Assembly (NCBI RefSeq): GCF_024701975.1
Contig: NZ_JANLNM010000006.1
Location: 1-64,000 of the forward strand
Origin: Variovorax sp. ZS18.2.2
GTDB lineage: Bacteria; Pseudomonadota; Gammaproteobacteria; Burkholderiales; Burkholderiaceae_C
Reading direction: 5' to 3'
Length of the DNA stretch: 64,000 nt
Shown here in pieces: positions 58,090 to 64,000 of this stretch (the first letter of the stretch is position 1; each line of letters opens with the position of its first letter). The notes beneath the pieces are model-generated. The model searched no databases. It was given only the letters and a program-made list of their open reading frames with translations, and had not been told where the DNA came from. Both the position numbers and the translations under genes were made by a program.

Positions 58090-59033
58090 TGAAACGACGC
58101 ACCCTGCTGTCGGCACTCGCTGCCGCATCGGCCGCCGCCGCGCTGCCTTCGCGCGCGCAGCAGCCTCATCCGAAGATCGTGTTCGGCTACACCGCCGTGA
58201 CCGACTTCGCCTCTGTCTTCGTGGCGGCCGAAGAGGGCTACTTCAAGAAGCGCGGGCTCGATGTCGAGCTCAAGTTCATTCCGCTTAACTCCACGATCCC
58301 CGCGGCGCTGCAGTCCGATTCGCTGCAGATCGGCGGCCCCACGCCCTCGGTGTTCCTGCAGGCGGTGGACGGCGGGCTCGACCTGGTGCTGGTGGCTGGC
58401 GGCGGCCTCACCTCGAAGACCATGACCGGCTTCGGCCTGGTGGCGCGCGCTGGCTCGGGCATCAAGAGCCCGCAGGACTGCGTGGGCAAGAAGATCGGCG
58501 TGCCGGGCCTGGGCGCCTTCCTGCACGTGACCTTCCGTGCGTGGCTGAAAGACAGCGGGGTGGACTACCGCAAGGTCAACTTCGTCGAGGCCTCGTTCCC
58601 GCAGCACGCCGACCTCTTGCGCGGCGGCTCGGTGGATGCGGTGGTGTCGGCCGATCCGTTCATGAGCCGCATCACCGAGAGCGGCGCGGGCTACGTCGCC
58701 TCCTACTACTCGACCTTCCTGCCCGAGAACAACCAGACCATCGTGCATGCGGCCAAGCGCGAATGGGTCGCGAAGAACCCCGCGACGGCGCGCGCGTTCC
58801 GCGAGGCGCTGGTCGAGTCGGGCGGCTTCATGCAGCAGGCGAAGAACGACGCGAAGGTGCGCGCGGCCATCGGCAAGTACATCAAGCTGCCGCCCGAGGT
58901 GCTGGCCAAGGTGCAGGTCTCGCCGCCCGGCCCGGTCGTCACCGACAAGCAGCTCGGCTACTGGACGGGGCTCATGAAGGAGCAGGACATGCTCAAGACG
59001 AACATCGACGTTGCGAAGCTGATCGCCAAGTGA
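58086..59033 (+). CDS. NitT/TauT-type ABC substrate-binding protein
   Basis: A 315-residue binding protein of the SsuA/TauA/ThiY-like type II fold. A signal peptide (residues 1-24, ending SRAQ) precedes IVFGYTAVTDFASVFVAAEEGYFKK. The segment KIGVPGLGAFLHV and RGGSVDAVVSADPF are typical. It overlaps the TetR stop by four bases; ATG at 58086 or 58089 is possible. In such systems ligands include sulfonates, aromatic carboxylates and pyrimidine precursors, so the substrate is open. Confidence 0.92.
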   Translation: MMKRRTLLSALAAASAAAALPSRAQQPHPKIVFGYTAVTDFASVFVAAEEGYFKKRGLDVELKFIPLNSTIPAALQSDSLQIGGPTPSVFLQAVDGGLDLVLVAGGGLTSKTMTGFGLVARAGSGIKSPQDCVGKKIGVPGLGAFLHVTFRAWLKDSGVDYRKVNFVEASFPQHADLLRGGSVDAVVSADPFMSRITESGAGYVASYYSTFLPENNQTIVHAAKREWVAKNPATARAFREALVESGGFMQQAKNDAKVRAAIGKYIKLPPEVLAKVQVSPPGPVVTDKQLGYWTGLMKEQDMLKTNIDVAKLIAK

Positions 59034-59107
59034 TTTCCTCACCCGCCCCGATCACCGCGCGCGCGGCGCTTTCCGTGAGCGCCGCGCGTTCGCCGACGAG
59101 CTCCACG

Positions 59108-59887
59108 ATGCACGCCACGCCCTTCCTGCGCTTCGACGGCGTCACCATCCGCCTCGGCGGCCGCGAGATTCTTTCGCCCACTTCGTTCGACGTGGCGCGC
59201 GGCGAGTTCGTCTGCATCGTGGGCCCGAGCGGCTGCGGCAAGACCACGCTGCTGCGCGCGGCCAGCGGCCTCGTCACCGCGAGTGCCGGCGAGGTGCGGC
59301 GCAACGGCGTGAAGATGACCGAGCCTTCGCGCGAAGTGGCGTTCGTGTTCCAGGACTACGGCCGCGCACTGCTGCCGTGGCGCACGGTGGAAGGCAACGT
59401 GAGCCTCGCGCTCGAAGCGGCCGGCGTGCCCGCCGCCGAACGCGCGCCGCGCATCGCCGATGTGCTCGGCAAGGTCGGCCTCGCCAAGCATGCGCAGAAG
59501 TTTCCGGTGCAGCTCTCGGGCGGCATGCAACAACGCGCGCAGATCGCGCGCTGCCTCGCGCAGAAGCCCGAACTGATGATGATGGACGAGCCCTTCGGCG
59601 CGCTCGATGCGCTCACGCGCCAGAGCCTGCAGGACGAGCTCGCGCGGCTGGTGCGCGACGACGGGCTCACGGTGCTGTTCGTCACGCACGACCTCGAAGA
59701 GGCCATCTATCTCGGCGACCGCGTGATCGCGCTGCAGGCCAACCCCGGCCCCGGACGGCCGAGCCTTGCGCGGATGATCGACGTGAAGATTCCACGCCCG
59801 CGCGACCAGCTCACGACCAAGGAGCATCCCGAATACCTGCAGTTGCGGCGTGAGCTGTTCGCTTTCATCGAGCAGGGCCATGACTGA
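59108..59887 (+). CDS. NitT/TauT-type ABC ATP-binding protein
   Basis: A 259-residue ATPase. Walker A is GPSGCGKTT, the signature is LSGGMQQRAQ and Walker B is LMMMDEPFGALDA, with the H-loop THDLEEA. ATG at 59108 begins the conserved domain. A GTG at 59030 overlaps the upstream stop as GTGA and would add 26 weakly conserved residues. The overlap with the next gene is eight bases. It powers the two downstream permeases. Confidence 0.9.
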   Translation: MHATPFLRFDGVTIRLGGREILSPTSFDVARGEFVCIVGPSGCGKTTLLRAASGLVTASAGEVRRNGVKMTEPSREVAFVFQDYGRALLPWRTVEGNVSLALEAAGVPAAERAPRIADVLGKVGLAKHAQKFPVQLSGGMQQRAQIARCLAQKPELMMMDEPFGALDALTRQSLQDELARLVRDDGLTVLFVTHDLEEAIYLGDRVIALQANPGPGRPSLARMIDVKIPRPRDQLTTKEHPEYLQLRRELFAFIEQGHD

Positions 59888-60650
59888 AGGCCGCCTCTTT
59901 CGCTGGCTCCGTCCGTGGGTGTTGCCCGCGGCGCTGATCGGTGCCTTCGAGTGGTACGCCCGGCGCGCAGCGGCACTGGGCAGCGATGCACTCGCTCCGC
60001 CCAGCGCAGCCGCCAGGGCCTTCGTCGGCGCGGCGCTCGACGGCTCGCTCTGGCAGGCCACGGGCTTCACGCTCGGCACCGCGGCCCTAGGCTTGCTAAT
60101 CGGCGCGGTGCTCGGCATCGCGCTGGGCCTGGTGCTCGGTCTCTCGCGCCGCGCGGCGCAACTGGGCTCGGTCTCCATCGAGGTGCTGCGGCCCGTGCCC
60201 TCGGTCGCGCTGATCCCGCTCGCGATGCTGGCCTTCGGCTTCGGCGTGCGCATGGAACTGGCCATCGTCGCCTTCGCCACCTTCTGGCCCTTGCTGGTGC
60301 TGGTGCAGTCGGCGGTGCAGCAGATCGAGCCGCGCCTGCTCGAGGTGAGCCGCGTGCTGGGTCTCTCGGCGCGCGAGCGTGCCTTCAAGATCGTGCTGCC
60401 GGCCATCGTGCCGCGCCTGTTCGTTGCGTTGCGCCTGGGCGTGGCGGTCGCGCTGGTGGTGGCCGTGACGGTGGAGATCGCCGCCAACCCCAACGGCATG
60501 GGCTACGCGATGATGATCGCGCAGCAGAGCTTCGATCCCGCGCTGATGCTCGCGTGGCTCGGCTGGATCGGCGTGGTGGGCTTTGCGGTCAATGCAGGCA
60601 TGGTGGCGCTGCAGTGCGTGGTCTCCCGGCGCATGGGGGTGATGCCATGA
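59880..60650 (+). CDS. ABC permease, first of two (NitT/TauT type)
   Basis: A 256-residue permease with about six membrane helices. The cytoplasmic coupling segment EVSRVLGLSARERAFKIVLPA is the EAA motif. It starts inside the ATPase stop codon region and its own stop overlaps the next permease by four bases. Two different permease genes in one operon imply a heterodimeric channel. Confidence 0.9.
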   Translation: MTEGRLFRWLRPWVLPAALIGAFEWYARRAAALGSDALAPPSAAARAFVGAALDGSLWQATGFTLGTAALGLLIGAVLGIALGLVLGLSRRAAQLGSVSIEVLRPVPSVALIPLAMLAFGFGVRMELAIVAFATFWPLLVLVQSAVQQIEPRLLEVSRVLGLSARERAFKIVLPAIVPRLFVALRLGVAVALVVAVTVEIAANPNGMGYAMMIAQQSFDPALMLAWLGWIGVVGFAVNAGMVALQCVVSRRMGVMP

Positions 60651-61441
60651 ACGGCAATGACCACGCACCCTCGGGCCTGAACTGGCTCGGCTCGTTCGCC
60701 GTGTTGTGCGCACTCGTCGCACTCTGGTGGATCGCGAGCAACGCGGGCTGGGTCAGCCGCGTGTTCCTGCCGACACCGCAAGCCACTTTCGCGAGCCTGC
60801 TCGAAGGGCTCAATCTCTCCGGCGATTCACCAGGCAATGGCGAACTGTTCGCCTTCACGCAAGCGACGGTCGGCCGCATGGTCGAGGGCTGGCTGCTCGC
60901 CTCGCTCTTCGGCGTGTTGTTGGGCGCAGCCATCGGCGTGTCGCCCGCGGTGCGCGCGTGGGTGCAGCCGACGCTCGAATTCATCCGCCCGCTGCCCGCA
61001 TCGGCACTGTTGCCGCTCGCCATTTCGATCTTCGGGCTGAACCCCGGCATGGTGCTCTTCGTGGTCGCGTTCGGCGCGATGTGGCCGGTGCTGCTGGCCA
61101 CGGTGCACGGCTTCGCGGCTGTGGAGCCGCGTCTGGCGGAAGTGGCGCGCTGCCTGCAGATGTCGCGTGCTGCGTACATCTGGAAGATGGGCCTGCCGAA
61201 TGCGATGCCCGACATCCTGGCCGGCATGCGCCTGGCGCTGACCATTGCGCTCATCGTCGCGGTGGTGGGCGAAATGATCGCCTCGCAAAGCGGCCTCGGC
61301 CAGGCCATCCTGCTGGCCGCGCGCGCCTTCCGCGCCAGCGATCTCTTCGCCGGCATCGTGCTGCTCGGGCTCATCGGCTTCGCGAGCAATGCGCTGCTGG
61401 CCTTTGCCGAGAAGCGCCTGCTGCGCTGGCAACAGCCCTGA
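60647..61441 (+). CDS. ABC permease, second of two (NitT/TauT type)
   Basis: A 264-residue permease with the EAA motif EVARCLQMSRAAYIWKMGLP. It resembles the first permease but is clearly a separate sequence. Its ATG overlaps the previous stop (ATGA). It forms the other half of the channel. A 62-base gap separates it from the cyclase-family gene. Confidence 0.9.
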   Translation: MNGNDHAPSGLNWLGSFAVLCALVALWWIASNAGWVSRVFLPTPQATFASLLEGLNLSGDSPGNGELFAFTQATVGRMVEGWLLASLFGVLLGAAIGVSPAVRAWVQPTLEFIRPLPASALLPLAISIFGLNPGMVLFVVAFGAMWPVLLATVHGFAAVEPRLAEVARCLQMSRAAYIWKMGLPNAMPDILAGMRLALTIALIVAVVGEMIASQSGLGQAILLAARAFRASDLFAGIVLLGLIGFASNALLAFAEKRLLRWQQP

Positions 61442-61503
61442 TCGATTGCTTCAGTCATTCATTCCTTCACGCCAACACCAACATCCCCACAAGGAGTCCC
61501 GCC

Positions 61504-62310
61504 ATGCCACGCAAATTCGTCGACCTTTCGATCTTTCTCGAGAACGATGTGCTCTCCGATCCGCCCGCCTTCGCGCCGAAGATCCAGTACTTCACGCACG
61601 AGCAGACCTACGAGCAGATCGAGCCCTTCTTCCCCGGCCTGAAGAAAGAGGACCTGCCCGATGGCGAGGGCTGGGCCGTGGAGCTGGTGCAGCTCTCCAC
61701 GCACAACGGCACACACCTCGACGCGCCCTATCATTTCCACTCGACCATGGACAACGCGCTGGGCGAAAAGAAGCCTTCGATCGCGATCCACGACGTGCCG
61801 CTCGAGTGGTGCTTCCAGCCCGGCGTGAAGCTCGACTTCCGCCACTTCGCCGACGGCTACGTGGTCACGGCCGACGACGTGGAGGCTGAGCTCCTGCGCA
61901 TCGGCCACACGCTGAGCCCGCTGGAGATCGTGGTGGTCAACACGCGCGCCGGCTCGCGCTACGGCAACAACGACTATGTGTCGGCCGGCGCGGGCATGGG
62001 CTACGAAGCGACGATGTACTTGCTGGAGCGCGGCGTGCGCCTCACCGGCACCGACGCGTGGAGCTGGGACGCGCCGTTCGTGCACACCGCGAAGAAGTAC
62101 GGCGAAACACAAGATGCCTCGCTGATCTGGGAAGGCCACAAGGCCGGCCGCGACATCGGCTACTGCCACATCGAGAAGCTGCACAACCTGGAAGTGCTGC
62201 CGCCGACGGGCTTCTTCATCAGTTGCTTCCCGCACAAGATCCGCGGCGCGTCGGCGGGCTGGACGCGTGCGGTGGCGATTTTCGACGACGCGCTGATGGC
62301 GTCGGTCTGA
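61504..62310 (+). CDS. Cyclase/kynurenine-formamidase-like hydrolase
   Basis: A 268-residue member of the cyclase family. The metal-binding HNGTHLDAPYHF motif is present, and VVVNTRAGSRYG is a typical later block. Homologues include kynurenine formamidase and other amidohydrolases acting on N-formyl or lactam/lactone bonds. With the fumarylacetoacetase behind it and a transporter before it, it probably processes the imported compound. Reaction unknown. Confidence 0.9.
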   Translation: MPRKFVDLSIFLENDVLSDPPAFAPKIQYFTHEQTYEQIEPFFPGLKKEDLPDGEGWAVELVQLSTHNGTHLDAPYHFHSTMDNALGEKKPSIAIHDVPLEWCFQPGVKLDFRHFADGYVVTADDVEAELLRIGHTLSPLEIVVVNTRAGSRYGNNDYVSAGAGMGYEATMYLLERGVRLTGTDAWSWDAPFVHTAKKYGETQDASLIWEGHKAGRDIGYCHIEKLHNLEVLPPTGFFISCFPHKIRGASAGWTRAVAIFDDALMASV

Positions 62311-62329
62311 ACGAAGGAGATCCACAACC

Positions 62330-63652
62330 ATGATCGAACTCAACCACACGCACGACGTCGACGCCCGCAGCTGGGTAGCCACCGCCAACGTCGCGGGCAG
62401 CGACTTCCCGATCCAGAACCTGCCGTATGCGGAGTTCCGCCGCATCGGCAGCCCCGAGCCGTTTCGCGGCGGCGTGGCCATCGGCGACCAGGTGCTCGAC
62501 CTCGCGGCATTGGCTGCCGGCCAGCATGTCGACGGGCTCGCGCTCGATGCGGCACGGGTGGCCGCGCTGCCCGCGTTGAACGACTTCTTTGCGCTCGGCC
62601 CCACCGCGTGGCAGGCGCTGCGCCATGCGGTTTTCGCGCTGCTGCGAAGCGATGCGCCGGCCTCGACCGTGGACGACGTGCGCCAATGCCTCGTGCCGCA
62701 GTCCGAGGTCGAATACACCGTGCCCGCGCGCATCGGCGACTACACCGACTTCTACACCTCGATCGACCATGCGCTGAACATCACGCGGCTGTTCAATCCC
62801 GAGGGCGATGTCACGCCGAACTTCCGCTGGATTCCCACGGCCTACCACGGGCGCGTCTCGACGATCGGCGTGAGCGGCCAGCGCTTTCACCGGCCGATGG
62901 GGCAGACGCTGGCACCGGGAGCGAAGGCGCCCACGTACCACGCCTGCGCGCGGCTCGACTACGAACTCGAACTCGGCGTGTGGATCGGCGAAGGCAACGC
63001 GGCCGGCGAGCCGATTCCGCTCGAACGCGCAGAGGAGCACATCTTCGGCATCTGCCTGCTCAACGACTGGTCGGCGCGCGACATCCAGTTCTGGGAGATG
63101 GCGCCGCTCGGACCCTTCCTCGCGAAGAACTTCGCGACCACCATCTCGCCGTGGATCGTGACCATGGAAGCGCTCGCGCCCTATCGCCAGGCCTGGACGC
63201 GGCCGGCCAGCGAGCCCCAGCCGCTCGACTACCTCGAAAGCAAGGCGAACCGCGAAAGTGGCGCGATCGATATCAGCCTCGAGGTCTGGCTCGAAAGCGA
63301 GAAAGCGCGCAAGGACAAGAGCGGCCCATCACGCCTGTCGCGCACAAGCTTCAAACACCAGTACTGGAGCGTGGCGCAGATGGTGGCGCACCACACGATG
63401 GGCGGCTGCAAGCTGAATGCGGGCGACCTGTTCGGCAGCGGCACGATTTCGGGCCCCGGGCCGGGCGAGGCCGGCGCGATCATCGAATTGGCGCGTGCGG
63501 GGCAGAGCCCCGTGGCGCTGGCCAACGGCGAACAGCGCGGGTTCCTGGAAGACGGCGACGCGGTGCTGCTGCGCGGCTGGTGCGAGAAGCCGGGGCATGC
63601 GCGCATCGGGTTCGGCGAAAGCCGCGGAACGGTGCTGCCGGCGAAGGGCTGA
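62330..63652 (+). CDS. fahA: Fumarylacetoacetase (FAH)
   Basis: A 440-residue full-length fumarylacetoacetate hydrolase. The N-terminal SH3-like part and the catalytic half are both present, with DYTDFYTSIDHALNITRLFN, IPTAYHGRVSTI and ELELGVWIGEGN; the last contains the metal-binding acidic residues. It normally splits fumarylacetoacetate to fumarate and acetoacetate in homogentisate breakdown. No homogentisate dioxygenase or isomerase is in the window. It lies 19 bases after the cyclase gene, so its physiological substrate here may be different. Confidence 0.93.
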   Translation: MIELNHTHDVDARSWVATANVAGSDFPIQNLPYAEFRRIGSPEPFRGGVAIGDQVLDLAALAAGQHVDGLALDAARVAALPALNDFFALGPTAWQALRHAVFALLRSDAPASTVDDVRQCLVPQSEVEYTVPARIGDYTDFYTSIDHALNITRLFNPEGDVTPNFRWIPTAYHGRVSTIGVSGQRFHRPMGQTLAPGAKAPTYHACARLDYELELGVWIGEGNAAGEPIPLERAEEHIFGICLLNDWSARDIQFWEMAPLGPFLAKNFATTISPWIVTMEALAPYRQAWTRPASEPQPLDYLESKANRESGAIDISLEVWLESEKARKDKSGPSRLSRTSFKHQYWSVAQMVAHHTMGGCKLNAGDLFGSGTISGPGPGEAGAIIELARAGQSPVALANGEQRGFLEDGDAVLLRGWCEKPGHARIGFGESRGTVLPAKG

Positions 63653-63668
63653 ACGAACGTTCCAAAAG

Positions 63669-63695
63669 AAAAGGCCACCGGTGAGGTGGCCTTTT
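63669..63695. terminator. Bidirectional intrinsic terminator
   Basis: GGCCACC (63673-63679) and GGTGGCC (63685-63691) form a perfect stem with a GGTGA loop. AAAA precedes it and TTTT follows, so it works on both strands. It lies between the fumarylacetoacetase stop and the tRNA gene's 3' end, ending both transcripts. Confidence 0.85.
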
Positions 63696-63705
63696 GCATG
63701 AAATG

Positions 63706-63781
63706 TGGAGCGGGAAAAGAGTCTCGAACTCTCGACCTCAACCTTGGCAAGGTTGCGCTCTACCAACTGAGCTATTCCCGC
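63706..63781 (-). tRNA. tRNA-Gly (anticodon GCC)
   Basis: A 76-base cloverleaf on the minus strand. The acceptor stem GCGGGAA pairs with TTCCCGC. The D arm has TAGCTCAGTTGGTAGAGC. The anticodon loop CTTGCCA gives GCC, and the T arm contains GTTCGAGA. CCA is encoded at 63706-63708. All four stems pair well. Confidence 0.95.
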
Positions 63782-63795
63782 ATTTCGAGCGTCGA

Positions 63796-63801
63796 ATTAT
63801 A
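63796..63801 (-). promoter_or_regulatory. Probable -10 element of the tRNA-Gly gene
   Basis: TATAAT on the minus strand lies 15 bases upstream of the tRNA 5' end, a normal place for its -10. No consensus -35 sits 16-18 bases further upstream. An 8-bp hairpin (63806-63829) in that place has no T tract in the correct order and is not a terminator. Confidence 0.6.
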
Positions 63802-63846
63802 GGGGGCTCGGAGCCCGATTTCTCCGAGCCCGAGAAAAAAGTGGGG

Positions 63847-64000
63847 TCAAGTGCCGAACACCATGGCGCGGTGCATCGATGTGCCGGCCATCACGCCATC
63901 GGCCGAGGCCAGCGTGGCGTTGTGCATCGGCATGGCTGCATCGCCCGCGGCGAACACGCCGGGCACGGTGGTCATCTTCATCGCGTCGGTGCGGATCACC
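63847..64000 (-). CDS. NAD(P)/FAD-dependent oxidoreductase, C-terminal fragment
   Basis: The last 50 residues of a minus-strand gene whose 5' part is beyond the window. The final segment TTVPGVFAAGDAAMPMHNAT is the FAD-binding ATG/GD motif of thioredoxin-reductase-like flavoproteins, followed by MAGTSMHRAMVFGT at the end. It stops with TGA at 63847. Reading is limited by the window edge. Confidence 0.8.
   Translation of the reverse strand, partial: VIRTDAMKMTTVPGVFAAGDAAMPMHNATLASADGVMAGTSMHRAMVFGT

Noticed and set aside
63806-63840. Terminator for the flavoprotein fragment
   Set aside because: The T run on the minus strand precedes the hairpin instead of following it, so it cannot be a standard terminator for that gene. 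It lies in the tRNA promoter region.
1-64000. Insertion sequences, prophage, CRISPR or integrative-element ends
   Set aside because: No transposase, integrase, phage structural gene, or regularly spaced direct repeats were seen. The tRNA-Gly gene has no partial duplicate in the window, so there is no sign of an attachment site.

Overview
The window is uniformly GC-rich (roughly two thirds G+C). Nearly every real gene carries long antisense open-frame shadows. The gene content is typical of a soil or plant-associated Betaproteobacterium of the Comamonadaceae, most likely Variovorax or a close relative. The indicators are many LysR regulators, a Bug-type (TctC) binding protein, BKACE and class III CoA-transferase genes, two complete solute ABC uptake systems, and a small alanine-rich repeat protein of a kind I associate with Variovorax. 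Only the gene content supports this; no rRNA is present. It reads as ordinary chromosome: no insertion sequence, prophage or CRISPR array is visible. The only clear gene wreck is a truncated AbiEii-like partner gene at 51774.

Layout. 1-6.2 kb: a membrane protein, a LysR regulator flanked by two copies of an AGGG-N4-CCCT palindrome, a 57-aa protein, a phosphoesterase, an exported amidase, and TetR and GntR/FCD regulators. 6.4-14.3 kb: a nine-kilobase operon joining a Rieske oxygenase, a glutamine-synthetase-like ligase and a 2Fe-2S ferredoxin to a complete branched-chain-amino-acid-type ABC transporter. 14.3-24 kb: an orphan binding protein, a di-heme peroxidase coupled to a metallophosphoesterase, a PLD lipoprotein, a SpmA/SpmB fusion and an alkylsulfatase. 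24-32.6 kb: LysR, flavin reductase, BON protein, EamA transporter, glutaminase, NmrA-like protein, LysR, aliphatic amidase AmiE and another LysR. 32.6-34.6 kb: a DUF1127 protein and a 563-aa protein of unknown function. 34.6-42.5 kb: a LacI regulator and the divergent operon it probably controls (intradiol dioxygenase, SDR, BKACE, MDR, cupin, Bug binding protein, amidohydrolase). 42.4-46.7 kb: RidA, UDG-like, ICL/PEPM-like, CopD-like, lipoprotein, repeat protein and VOC genes. 46.7-50.2 kb: glutarate catabolism (class III CoA-transferase, GcdH, divergent LysR). 50.2-57.3 kb: AraC-GyrI, an XRE gene with a 48-bp dyad operator, a toxin remnant, a 2OG-Fe oxygenase, a receptor-type cyclase, a YbaY-like lipoprotein and acetoacetyl-CoA synthetase. 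57.3-63.7 kb: a TetR-controlled operon with a NitT/TauT-type ABC transporter, a cyclase-family hydrolase and fumarylacetoacetase. The window ends with tRNA-Gly(GCC) and the C-terminus of a flavoprotein.

How the genes work together. Much of the window is modular catabolism: a local regulator, an uptake system or binding protein, ring-opening or activating enzymes, and lower-pathway enzymes. The two least conventional modules are the oxygenase/GS-like/ferredoxin/Liv operon and the LacI-controlled intradiol-dioxygenase/BKACE operon. For the second, the acetoacetate made by BKACE could be reclaimed by the acetoacetyl-CoA synthetase at 55-57 kb. Substrates of both modules cannot be read from sequence and are inference only.
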